Assembly (NCBI GenBank): GCA_023433515.1
Contig: JAEZCN010000024.1
Span: 1 to 17,126, forward strand
From: Pseudomonadota bacterium
Lineage (GTDB): Bacteria; Pseudomonadota; Gammaproteobacteria; Steroidobacterales; Steroidobacteraceae
Direction: 5' to 3'
DNA: 17,126 bases
In this document: positions 6,249-13,666 of the stretch, one piece after another
Layout: each line of letters opens with the position of its first letter
Numbering within the stretch: position 1 is the first letter of the stretch
Notes under the pieces: model-generated
The model's input: the letters and a program-made list of their open reading frames with translations, nothing else
Told to the model about the DNA's origin: nothing
Database searches by the model: none
Made by a program: the position numbers and the translations under genes

Positions 6249-7499
6249 ATGCAGACCAGCCGACGTGGGTTGTTGAGCCTGGGCGCGGCCGCGGCAACCG
6301 CGGCGGCGCTGAAACCCGCCCAACTGTTCGCGGCCGACGCGGCCGGAAGCCTCCAGCCGATGACCGGCGGCATCGTGCCGATCGCGCGGGAGGAATATCT
6401 CGCGCGCATCGCGAAGGCGCAGCGGCTGATGGCGCAACAGGGAATCGGCGCGTTGCTGATCGAACCCGGCGCCTCGCTCGTCTACTTCACGGGCGTGCGC
6501 TGGTGGCGCAGCGAGCGGCTGACCGCGGCCGTGCTGCCGCGCGACGGCGAACCGGCGCTCGTGACGCCGCATTTCGAGGAACCCTCGGTTCGCGAGAGCC
6601 TGAAGATCCCGGCCGAGGTGCGCGTGTGGAACGAACACGAGGATCCGCTCGCGGTCGTCGCCGGCATCCTGCGCGACCGCAAGGTGAAGGACACGGTGGG
6701 CATCGAGGAGACCGTGCGTTACTTCGCGATCGACGGCCTCATGCGCGCGATGCCCGACGTGCAGATCATGGCCGGCGCCGGCGTGGTGCGCGGCTGCCGG
6801 ATGATGAAGTCGCCCGCCGAACTCGCACTCATGCAGAAGGCGAACGACATCACGCTCGCCGCGTACCGTCGCACCTGGCCGCGGGTCGAGCGCGGCATGA
6901 AGCCCGCCGACATCGGCGCGTTGATGAAGTCCGCGCACGAGGCGCTCGGCGCGCGCCACGAATTCGCGCTCGTCCTGCTCGGCGAGGCCAGCGCCTATCC
7001 ACATGGCTCCGGCAAACCACAGGCCGTGCGCGACGGCGAAGTCGTGCTCATGGACTGCGGCTGCAACGTCGAGGGCTACCAGTCCGACATCTCGCGCACT
7101 TTCGTCTTCGGCGAGTCCACCGCCGAGCAGCGCAAGATCTGGCGGCAGATGCGCGAGGGGCAGCAGATCGCGATCGAGGCGGCGCGCGTGGGCGTGCCCG
7201 CCGGCGCGGTGGATGACGCCGTGCGCGCACATTACGAGAAATGGGGATACGGCCCCGGCTACGAACTACCAGGCCTCTCGCACCGCACCGGCCACGGCAT
7301 CGGCCTGGACGGTCACGAACCCGTGAACCTGGTGCACGGCGAGGCGACCCCACTCGCACCCGGCATGTGTTTCAGCAACGAACCCGGGATCTATCTACCT
7401 GGCAAGTTCGGGATCCGGCTCGAGGACTGCTTCCACATGGGCCCCGAGAAGCCGGTGTGGTTCACCGCACCGCCAGGATCTCTCGACGACCCGATTTGA
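6249..7499 (+). CDS. Tat-exported M24 metallopeptidase (Xaa-Pro peptidase family)
   Basis: A 416-residue pita-bread-fold peptidase of family M24, which cleaves N-terminal residues before proline or, in some members, acts as a dipeptidase. The N-terminus SRRGLLSLGAAAATAAA (4-20) is a twin-arginine signal, predicting export of a folded, metal-loaded enzyme to the periplasm. A creatinase-like N-domain spans about 45-180. All five metal ligands are seen: Asp269 and Asp280 in MDCGCNVEGYQSD, His349 in HRTGHGIG, Glu378 in NEPGIY and Glu392 in RLED; His252 fits the catalytic His. The ATG at 6249 is chosen because it yields the Tat motif and lies 2 bases after the DUF6165 stop. The longer open frame upstream is a shadow. 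Natural substrate is unknown. Confidence 0.92.
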   Translation: MQTSRRGLLSLGAAAATAAALKPAQLFAADAAGSLQPMTGGIVPIAREEYLARIAKAQRLMAQQGIGALLIEPGASLVYFTGVRWWRSERLTAAVLPRDGEPALVTPHFEEPSVRESLKIPAEVRVWNEHEDPLAVVAGILRDRKVKDTVGIEETVRYFAIDGLMRAMPDVQIMAGAGVVRGCRMMKSPAELALMQKANDITLAAYRRTWPRVERGMKPADIGALMKSAHEALGARHEFALVLLGEASAYPHGSGKPQAVRDGEVVLMDCGCNVEGYQSDISRTFVFGESTAEQRKIWRQMREGQQIAIEAARVGVPAGAVDDAVRAHYEKWGYGPGYELPGLSHRTGHGIGLDGHEPVNLVHGEATPLAPGMCFSNEPGIYLPGKFGIRLEDCFHMGPEKPVWFTAPPGSLDDPI

Positions 7500-7505
7500 T
7501 CACGG

Positions 7506-7547
7506 ACGCCCCCTTTCGGGGGCGTGAAATCCGGGGCGGTGAGCCCC
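7506..7547. terminator. Tandem hairpins after the M24 peptidase gene
   Basis: Two stem-loops lie between the convergent M24 and zf-CHCC genes. The first is a perfect 8-base stem, ACGCCCCC at 7506-7513 and GGGGGCGT at 7518-7525, with loop TTTC. The second pairs GGGGC at 7533-7537 with GCCCC at 7543-7547 around a 5-base loop. Neither is followed by a T run. The position suits bidirectional termination of both operons. Confidence 0.55.
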
Positions 7548-7556
7548 TGAAAATAG

Positions 7557-7760
7557 TCAGCCCCTGACCAGGCTGTATTCGGCCGCGCAGTAGGGACACT
7601 TCGCCCACCCCGTCTGCTCGATCGGTAGATAGACCCGCGGATGCGAATTCCACAGGTACATCTGCGGCATCGGGCAGGACAGCGGCAGATCGCTCGCGTC
7701 GACCTTGTACTGGTTCTGGGCGTTCGGCTGGATCAGGGGCTTGGTGGCTTCGGCTTGCAT
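7557..7760 (-). CDS. Small zf-CHCC zinc-finger domain protein
   Basis: A 67-residue protein of the zf-CHCC family, related to the zinc-binding domain of the mitochondrial complex I subunit NDUFS6. The four expected ligands are Cys29, His40, Cys55 and Cys58, set in LPLSCP, HPRVYLPI and CPYCAAEYSL. It has no signal peptide or membrane segment and should be cytoplasmic. Its function in bacteria is not settled. It lies 9 bases after the glnE stop and is almost certainly co-transcribed with it. The four ligands and length leave little doubt about the family. Confidence 0.92.
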   Translation of the reverse strand: MQAEATKPLIQPNAQNQYKVDASDLPLSCPMPQMYLWNSHPRVYLPIEQTGWAKCPYCAAEYSLVRG

Positions 7761-7769
7761 GGGCGCGGA

Positions 7770-10721
7770 TTATACGGGGGCCGACGGGGCGGGTTCACCA
7801 TCCCTGGCCGGCTGACCCGCGGTTTCGGTGCCCATCGTCGCGTCCCAGATAGCCGTGACGGCGGCACGGGTCTCCACGAAATCCGCCGCCGGCACGACCG
7901 GTTTCGCCCCTTCCAGCGACAGGTGGTGCGAGCGTTCGCGGTATGCCCGGTAGGCATTCACCAGGACATCCACGGTCGACTGGGGCACGAGATCGGCGGA
8001 CGCCACGGATTCGAGCTGCCGGATGGTGTCGGCGAACATGGCCACGGGCGGATGGGTCTTCGCGTGCAGCAACGCCCAGTACTGCGCGAGAAATTCGATG
8101 TCGGCCGTGCCGCCAGGGTCCTGCTTGATGTCGAACAGGCCCGACCCGGGCCGTGCCCGCGACAGCTCGCGCCGCATGCGTTCGCGCATCTTGCGCACCT
8201 CGTCGCGCAATGTGTCCCGCCGTACGCAGCGCATCAGCAGGTCGATGCGCACGAGCTCGAATTCCTCGCGCAATCCGCGATCGCCGGCCACCGCGCGCGC
8301 GTGCAGCAGCGCCTGGTGTTCCCAGGTCCAGGCCTCTTTCTCCTGGTACTCGATGAACGCACCGATACGCGTGATCAACATGCCGCCCTTGCCGGAAGGC
8401 CTCAGCCGCACATCCACCTCGTACAGGCGGCCCGCGGCCGAGTGCATCGTGAGCAGGTGAATCACGCGTTGCGCGAAGCGGATGAAGAACACCTGGTTGT
8501 CGACCGGCTTCGCCGCGTCGGTTTCCGCGCTCTCGGTGCCCGAGTCGTGCAGGAACACGAGGTCGAGGTCGGATGCGTATCCGAGCTCGTAGCCGCCCAG
8601 CTTCCCGTAACCCACCGCGCAGATCCTGACGACGCGGCGCGCGCCGTCATCGCCCCCTTCCTTCGGACGATAGTGAGGCACGCCGAATTGCGTGGTCATC
8701 TGCTTCCACGCGAGCTGCATCGCCTGCTCGACGATGATCTCCGCGATTTCCGTGAGGTAGTCGCTGACGCGCATGAGCGGAATGCGCCCGGTCAGGTCCG
8801 CCATCGCGACGCGGAAGATCGCCGCGCGCTGGAACTGGCGCAGCACTTCCACCTGGCGCTCGGGCTCCTCGTCTTCGAAGTTCGCGAGCCGCGAAGCGAC
8901 TTCCGTCTCCAGCACCGCGCGCGAGGGAGGCAACGCGCCGGCGGTGTCGTCGAGCAGCTCGTCGAGCAGCAGTGGATGCGAGGCGACCTGCGCGGGCAGG
9001 AACTCGCCTATCTTCGCGACATCGACCAGCTTGCGCCGGACCGTCGGGTGTTCGTTGAGCAACGCGAAATACGCGGACCGCGAACCGATCGCCTCGAGCA
9101 CGCGCAACACGCGTCGCAGGATGTCGGCCTGCGAGGAAGGCGCGCCCGGCGGAACGTCCGCGATGAGCGCCATCAGGCGCGGGATCAGCGTATCGAGCCG
9201 GACGCGGCCCGGCGCGTCGAGGCGGCGCACCGCGCCGCCGTTGCGGAACTCGACGAGCTGGATCGCCGCGGCGTCGGCATCGCGAAAACCGCGCGCCGCC
9301 AGTGCGGCCGCGAATTGCGGCGCGTCGGCGCCGCGCACCCAGGCCTCGATGATGCCGCTGACGCCGGGGACCTCGGCGGATGCCGCCTCGTTGCGCGCGA
9401 ACACGACTTCCTTGAACGCGCGTGTGACCCGGGCGCGGTGCAACGCGAGCTCGGCGTAGAGCACATCCCAATTGGCGACATTCATCGCGCCGGCGATGCG
9501 CGCGCGCGTCAGCGCGTCTTCAGGCAGCGTGTGCGTCTGCTGGTCCGCGAGCATCTGCAGCCGGTTCTCGAGCCGGCGCAGGAATAGATAGGCTTCCTCG
9601 AGCTCCTGCGCCACGCGGCCCGGCAGCAGTTTGCCGCCGGCGAGCTGCGGCAGCGCGGACAGCAGCGACGGTGTCTGCAACCTGCGGTCCTGTCCGCCGC
9701 GGATGAGCTGGAAGGCCTGCACGATGAACTCGATCTCGCGGATGCCGCCGGGGCCGAGCTTGACGTGTTCGGCGAGATCGCGGCGCGCGACTTCCTTCTC
9801 GATCAGCGCCTTCATCTCGCGCAGGCTTTCGAAGACGCCGAAGTCGAGGTAACGGCGATAGACGAACGGCCGCACGCTCTCGGCGTGGATCGACTTGTAC
9901 GCGGCGACACCGGTCGACGCGCGCGCCTTGATCCACGCGTAGCGCTCCCAGTCGCGGCCATGCGTCTGTAGATAGTTGTCGAGGAAGGTGGCGCTCACCG
10001 CGAGCGGACCGCTGTCGCCGAAGGGCCGCAGCCGCATGTCGACGCGGAACACGATGCCCTCGACCGTGCGCTCGCCGAGGATGCGGATGACGAGACGGCC
10101 GAGCCGCGTGAAGAAATCCTCGTTGTCGATGCTGCGCGATCCGTCGGTCGCGCCCTTGTCCGGAAAGAGAAAGATGAGATCGATGTCCGAGGAGAAGTTG
10201 AGCTCGCCGCCGCCGAGCTTGCCCATGCCGAGCACCACCAGGGACTGCGCTTCGCCCGCCTCGTTACGCGGCTCGCCCCAGGTCCGTGCAAGATCGCGAT
10301 GCGCGAAATCGACGGCCGCGGCAATGGCCGCGTCGGCGAAAGCGCTGGTCTCGGCCAGGGTCTCTGCCACGGTGGCCAGACCCGCGAGATCCCGCCAGGC
10401 GACGCGCACCATCTCGCGCGTGCGATGACGCCGCAGCGCGGCCATGAATCCGGCGAGATCGTGCTCCGCTCCCACGGCCGCCGCGAGCCGCGCTGCCATC
10501 TCGCCGGGCACGAGTGGCCGATTCAGCGCCGCGTCTCCCACGAGCCAGTTTCCGAGCGAAACATCGCGCTGCAGGCTCGAGCCCACGAAGTCGCTCGCGA
10601 CGAGCACGCGCGGCAATACCTCGCGCACCGCGGCATCCGCCTCCTCGAACGGCACGAAGCCTCCCGACTCGCGCAGGCGTGTCAGTTGCTGCTCACAGAA
10701 AGTCGCGAGTTCCGGCGTCAC
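7770..10721 (-). CDS. glnE: Bifunctional glutamine synthetase adenylyltransferase/deadenylylase
   Basis: This 983-residue cytoplasmic enzyme adds AMP to, and removes it from, a tyrosine of glutamine synthetase, tuning ammonia assimilation with PII. It has the duplicated nucleotidyltransferase layout. The N-terminal (deadenylylating) site is LGMGKLGGGELNFSSDIDL at 164-182 with Asp179 and Asp181. The C-terminal (adenylylating) site is GYGKLGGYELGYASDLDL, at about residue 700-720. Each is followed by a helical GlnD/PII-uridylyltransferase-type domain. Length is slightly above the E. coli enzyme. The start is a GTG at 10721 that yields MTPELATF; it faces a divergent lipoprotein gene 62 bases away. 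The usual partner ilvE seen downstream in some gammaproteobacteria is absent, and zf-CHCC takes the place. Confidence 0.97.
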   Translation of the reverse strand: MTPELATFCEQQLTRLRESGGFVPFEEADAAVREVLPRVLVASDFVGSSLQRDVSLGNWLVGDAALNRPLVPGEMAARLAAAVGAEHDLAGFMAALRRHRTREMVRVAWRDLAGLATVAETLAETSAFADAAIAAAVDFAHRDLARTWGEPRNEAGEAQSLVVLGMGKLGGGELNFSSDIDLIFLFPDKGATDGSRSIDNEDFFTRLGRLVIRILGERTVEGIVFRVDMRLRPFGDSGPLAVSATFLDNYLQTHGRDWERYAWIKARASTGVAAYKSIHAESVRPFVYRRYLDFGVFESLREMKALIEKEVARRDLAEHVKLGPGGIREIEFIVQAFQLIRGGQDRRLQTPSLLSALPQLAGGKLLPGRVAQELEEAYLFLRRLENRLQMLADQQTHTLPEDALTRARIAGAMNVANWDVLYAELALHRARVTRAFKEVVFARNEAASAEVPGVSGIIEAWVRGADAPQFAAALAARGFRDADAAAIQLVEFRNGGAVRRLDAPGRVRLDTLIPRLMALIADVPPGAPSSQADILRRVLRVLEAIGSRSAYFALLNEHPTVRRKLVDVAKIGEFLPAQVASHPLLLDELLDDTAGALPPSRAVLETEVASRLANFEDEEPERQVEVLRQFQRAAIFRVAMADLTGRIPLMRVSDYLTEIAEIIVEQAMQLAWKQMTTQFGVPHYRPKEGGDDGARRVVRICAVGYGKLGGYELGYASDLDLVFLHDSGTESAETDAAKPVDNQVFFIRFAQRVIHLLTMHSAAGRLYEVDVRLRPSGKGGMLITRIGAFIEYQEKEAWTWEHQALLHARAVAGDRGLREEFELVRIDLLMRCVRRDTLRDEVRKMRERMRRELSRARPGSGLFDIKQDPGGTADIEFLAQYWALLHAKTHPPVAMFADTIRQLESVASADLVPQSTVDVLVNAYRAYRERSHHLSLEGAKPVVPAADFVETRAAVTAIWDATMGTETAGQPARDGEPAPSAPV

Positions 10722-10749
10722 GGGCGCGAGACTTTACTAGAAATAGCGC

Positions 10750-10777
10750 TTGCAGATGACGTGCAACGGCCTACGAT
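10750..10777. promoter_or_regulatory. Candidate divergent promoter between glnE and the lipoprotein gene
   Basis: On the plus strand TTGCAG (10750-10755) and TACGAT (10772-10777) are spaced 16 bases, giving a plausible sigma-70 promoter whose start would fall near the ATG at 10784. The TTGCA at 10750-10754 and TGCAA at 10762-10766 form an inverted repeat with a 7-base spacer, which puts a -35-like TTGCAC on the minus strand too. This could be an operator or merely overlapping -35 boxes. I saw no clear -10 for glnE. Confidence 0.35.
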
Positions 10778-10783
10778 TGCCCC

Positions 10784-11692
10784 ATGAAAACCACGCGCGT
10801 TCCTGTGCTGCTCGGTGCCGCGCTCGTACTGTCAGCCGGCTGCGAAAGGTTCGAAAGCCAGAGCGAAGTCGAATGGGCCAGGTCCGCGCTCGCGCGCAAC
10901 CCCGCCTACGAGATTCTCGCCACCGACACCTCAGCCGGTGTCTTCACGGTGCGCGACACGGCGAGTGGTGAAGTCCGGACTCTGCGCGTGGAAGACCTGG
11001 TCGCCACGCCCATCTCCGCCACGAGGGCATCCGCGAAGAACGCGCAGCCGCCGGCCCAGCCGGCACCGGCCCCCACTCCCACGCCCGACGCGGACTCCGC
11101 GATGTCCGCCGCCGATGCCGCCCCCGAAACCGAGCCCGGGGCCGAACCACAAACTACCGAGCTCGTCGCCATCGACCGCGCGAACGAAGGTTCCACGATC
11201 GTCGAGGGGCCAGGGTTCAGCATCAAGCGCGGCAGCGAACCGGCCGCGCCGAAAAGCGACAACGGCACGCTCGAAGGCCCGGGCTACAGCATCACTCGCA
11301 CGGATCCTTCCAGCCGCCAGGCCGCCCCACGCGCGGAGACCACGGCGTCCGTCGCCGAACGGCGCACGGATCCCATCATCTGCCAGGGCGACCGTCTCAT
11401 GCGCATCGATGGCGAGACGCTCGACTTCTCCGGCGACGCGCTCATTGCCGAGAACGGCTGCGATCTGTACATCACCAATGCCCGCATCCGCGCCGGCGGC
11501 GTGGGGATCATCGCCCGCCAGGCCCGCGTCCACATCGTCAACAGCGAAATCGGCGGGACGCTCGGTTCCTATGAAGCCTCCGACGGCGCCGAAATCTACG
11601 TCGCGCGCTCCACGTTCTCCGGAGTCGGCCGGCGCTTCGACACCGCCACGATGAACGACCTCGGCGGCAACGAGTACGAGCTCGAACACTGA
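10784..11692 (+). CDS. Putative lipoprotein with EGPG repeats and beta-helix-like C-terminus
   Basis: A 302-residue protein I cannot assign to a named family. It begins with a lipoprotein signal and lipobox LSAGC (Cys20), so it should be membrane-anchored in the envelope; Glu21 after the Cys favours transfer to the outer membrane. A small folded segment (about 25-76) is followed by a disordered Pro/Ala/Asp/Glu-rich linker (77-135). Two copies of EGPG[FY]SI[KT]R follow at 141-149 and 164-172. The C-terminal part (198-285) has short strands in the order DLYITNARIRAGG, VHIVNSEIGG, AEIYVARSTFSG, the look of a right-handed beta-helix. Cys200 and Cys226 could form a disulfide. No Shine-Dalgarno precedes the ATG. 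Surface binding or polysaccharide interaction is possible but unproven. Confidence 0.85.
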   Translation: MKTTRVPVLLGAALVLSAGCERFESQSEVEWARSALARNPAYEILATDTSAGVFTVRDTASGEVRTLRVEDLVATPISATRASAKNAQPPAQPAPAPTPTPDADSAMSAADAAPETEPGAEPQTTELVAIDRANEGSTIVEGPGFSIKRGSEPAAPKSDNGTLEGPGYSITRTDPSSRQAAPRAETTASVAERRTDPIICQGDRLMRIDGETLDFSGDALIAENGCDLYITNARIRAGGVGIIARQARVHIVNSEIGGTLGSYEASDGAEIYVARSTFSGVGRRFDTATMNDLGGNEYELEH

Positions 11693-11696
11693 TCAA

Positions 11697-11718
11697 CCTA
11701 CCCGCCGCGTCGGGTAGG
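11697..11718. terminator. Hairpin after the lipoprotein gene
   Basis: A perfect 8-base stem, CCTACCCG at 11697-11704 and CGGGTAGG at 11711-11718, with loop CCGCGT, begins 4 bases after the lipoprotein stop. No T run follows. It probably separates lipoprotein transcription from the Anbu gene, or attenuates read-through into it. Confidence 0.5.
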
Positions 11719-11747
11719 ATGCGTCGCACAGATCGCTCGGAGATTCG

Positions 11748-12473
11748 ATGACCTACTGTGTCGGCGTGCAGGTCGATGAAGGCCTGGTGTTCCTGTCTGA
11801 TTCGCGCACCAATGCCGGTGTCGACCACATCAGCACCTTCCGCAAGATGACCCTCTTCGAGGTGCCCGGCGAGCGCGTGCTCGTGTTGCTCTCCGCCGGC
11901 AATCTCGCGACCAGCCAGTCGGTCACCGGCCTGCTGCGCGAGCGTGTGAGCCACGCCAAGGCCAGCCTGCTCACCGCGCGCACCATGTCGGATGCGGCGC
12001 AGCTCGTGGGCCACGCGGTGCGCGACGTCTACCACCGCGACGCGCACGCGCTCAAGGAACACGGCATCGAGTTCAACCCGGCGTTCATCATCGGCGGCCA
12101 GATCGGCGGCGAGCCGCCGCGCCTGTTCCACGTGTATTCCGCGGGCAACTACATCGAAACGACGGCCGACACGCGTTACTTCCAGATCGGCGAATCGAAA
12201 TACGGCAAGCCGATCATCGACCGGGTCGTGAAGGCGGACACCCCGCTCGCGGCGGTGGCCAAGTGCGCGCTCATTTCGATGGATTCGACCATCCGCTCCA
12301 ACCTCTCGGTCGGCATGCCGCTCGACCTCGCGGTCGTGCGCCGCGACGCCATGCAGTTGGCGGTGCATCGGAGCATCGGTCCGGACGACGCGTATTTCAA
12401 AGTCATCCGGGAGGGCTGGGGCGAGTCGTTACGTAACGCGTTCTACGCGTTACCGGATCCACAGATACCTTAA
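11748..12473 (+). CDS. Anbu (bacterial proteasome homologue) Ntn-type peptidase
   Basis: A 241-residue member of the Anbu family, the proposed ancestral beta-type proteasome subunit, which assembles into ring-like or helical particles. The N-terminus MTYCVGVQVDEGLVFLSD, followed by SRTNAGVD, is diagnostic. After removal of Met1, Thr2 becomes the nucleophile, with Asp18 and Lys33 as the other proteasome-type active-site residues. No propeptide precedes the Thr, as is usual for Anbu. GGAG lies 7 bases before the ATG. The genes that usually accompany Anbu (transglutaminase-like protein, alpha-E protein and circularly permuted ATP-grasp protein) are not in this window, so this copy is an orphan or its partners lie elsewhere. 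Substrate unknown; cytoplasmic. Confidence 0.93.
   Translation: MTYCVGVQVDEGLVFLSDSRTNAGVDHISTFRKMTLFEVPGERVLVLLSAGNLATSQSVTGLLRERVSHAKASLLTARTMSDAAQLVGHAVRDVYHRDAHALKEHGIEFNPAFIIGGQIGGEPPRLFHVYSAGNYIETTADTRYFQIGESKYGKPIIDRVVKADTPLAAVAKCALISMDSTIRSNLSVGMPLDLAVVRRDAMQLAVHRSIGPDDAYFKVIREGWGESLRNAFYALPDPQIP
12433..12453. repeat. Perfect inverted repeat inside the 3' end of the Anbu gene
   Basis: GTAACGCG at 12433-12440 and CGCGTTAC at 12446-12453 form an 8-base stem with loop TTCTA. It lies in the last codons of the Anbu gene (residues about 229-235), before the stop at 12471. It could form an mRNA hairpin or be a protein-binding site; chance is possible because it must also encode protein. Confidence 0.4.
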
Positions 12474-12474
12474 G

Positions 12475-12491
12475 AGGGTGCCAGGCACCCT
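12475..12491. terminator. Near-palindrome after the Anbu gene
   Basis: AGGGTGCC (12475-12482) and GGCACCCT (12484-12491) are exact reverse complements around one base, starting 2 bases after the Anbu stop. A further GGCACCC follows at 12496-12502. As RNA it would form a 7-base hairpin with a 3-base loop; no T run follows. It may be a terminator or a copy of a dispersed intergenic repeat, which a genome search would decide. Confidence 0.5.
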
Positions 12492-12594
12492 GGCCGGCAC
12501 CCGGCGGCCCTGAACCGGGACTCGGACCGTGCGAGGAGCACGTTTCGGAATTCCGGAGTTTCCTTCGCGGCGGATCAGGCGTAGTTTGTTTGCC

Positions 12595-13605
12595 ATGTGG
12601 GAGAGGACGACAATTCGTCGCTTGGCCCTGCCGGCCCTTCTCGCGTTCGCCGGCGGCATGTGCTCTTCTTTGGCCTTCGCCGATCCTAACAACGCCAGGC
12701 GCGCGCCGGGCACGCCCGAGGATCTCGGCGGCGCGCTCGCGGATCCTGAACCCTTGTTTGCCGCGCCGACGCGCCTCGATCGCATCGGCCGCGTGATGAC
12801 CCACGTGATGGTGAACGGCAAGGGACCGTTCCGCTTCGTCATCGACACGGGCGCGAGCCGTTCGACGCTGGCGCCGCACCTCGCACGCGCGCTCGGACTG
12901 CAGCCATCGGTGGGCAAGAACGTCATGCTCAACGGCGTCACGGGCGCCGCCGAAGTGACCACGGTCGCGGTGGACAGCATCGAGATCGGCGAGCTCAGGT
13001 TCGTGAACCAGAACCTGCCCGTGATCTTCACTTCGATCATGGGCAACGCGGACGGCATCCTGGGCGTCGCCGGCTTTCACGACCAGCGCATCGACGTCGA
13101 CTTCAAGCGCGACCGCGTCACCGTGCTCGAATCGAATGGCCGCCGGCCTCACTACAGCCTCGTGACCTCACGGGCGCATCGCAACGAAAGCGGCCTCATG
13201 ATTCTCGACATGCGCGTCGGCCGCGGCCTCAAGGTCAAAGCCGTCATCGACACCGGGGCCGAGCGCACGCTCGGCAACATCGCGCTGCAGAACGAATTGA
13301 ACAAACGCCGCCGCGGCAAGCGCGAAGTGATCAGCGCGATCGTGCACGGCGCGACACCGGACATCACCGATGGCGAAGTGCAGCTCGTCAAGCAAGCCAC
13401 CATCGGCGACATGACGCTGACCAACTTCGAAGTGATCTTCGCGGACTTCCATGTCTTCAAGCACTGGGAGCTCGACCAGGAGCCGGCGATGCTGATCGGC
13501 ATGGACATGCTCGGCGTGCTCGATCGCCTGGTCATCGACTATCGCCGCAACGAAGTGAGCGTGTTCGGCGAACGCGGCTCCAGCTCGCGCACTGTCCAGC
13601 GCTGA
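12595..13605 (+). CDS. Exported protein with two retropepsin-like aspartic protease domains
   Basis: A 336-residue protein with a signal peptide (1-29, cleavage after AFA) and two copies of a retropepsin-type fold. Each copy has the catalytic-type triad: FVIDTGAS with Asp84, and AVIDTGAE with Asp219. Each ends with the matching second half, GILGVAGFHDQRIDVDF at 154-170 and MLIGMDMLGVLDRLVIDY at 299-316. Retroviral-type proteases need two such halves per active site, so this could fold as a single-chain pseudodimer. It fits the bacterial aspartyl-protease families (Asp_protease_2 type). The start at 12595 is preferred over a GTG 22 codons upstream because it puts the signal peptide at the N-terminus; its ribosome binding site is weak. 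Likely periplasmic; activity untested. Confidence 0.88.
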   Translation: MWERTTIRRLALPALLAFAGGMCSSLAFADPNNARRAPGTPEDLGGALADPEPLFAAPTRLDRIGRVMTHVMVNGKGPFRFVIDTGASRSTLAPHLARALGLQPSVGKNVMLNGVTGAAEVTTVAVDSIEIGELRFVNQNLPVIFTSIMGNADGILGVAGFHDQRIDVDFKRDRVTVLESNGRRPHYSLVTSRAHRNESGLMILDMRVGRGLKVKAVIDTGAERTLGNIALQNELNKRRRGKREVISAIVHGATPDITDGEVQLVKQATIGDMTLTNFEVIFADFHVFKHWELDQEPAMLIGMDMLGVLDRLVIDYRRNEVSVFGERGSSSRTVQR

Positions 13606-13666
13606 GCCGCCCTCTATATCCGGCCGATCATTTGACTGCCGTGGCGGCGGCTGTTACAGCTGGGCC

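Noticed and set aside
7641..9587. 648-residue open frame on the plus strand opposite glnE
   Set aside because: It is an antisense shadow of GC-rich coding DNA. The composition is Arg/His/Asp-rich with no motif, and glnE is certain on the other strand.
12529..12594. GTG start 22 codons upstream of the retropepsin gene
   Set aside because: It would place an Arg-rich stretch before an otherwise normal signal peptide; the ATG at 12595 fits export better.
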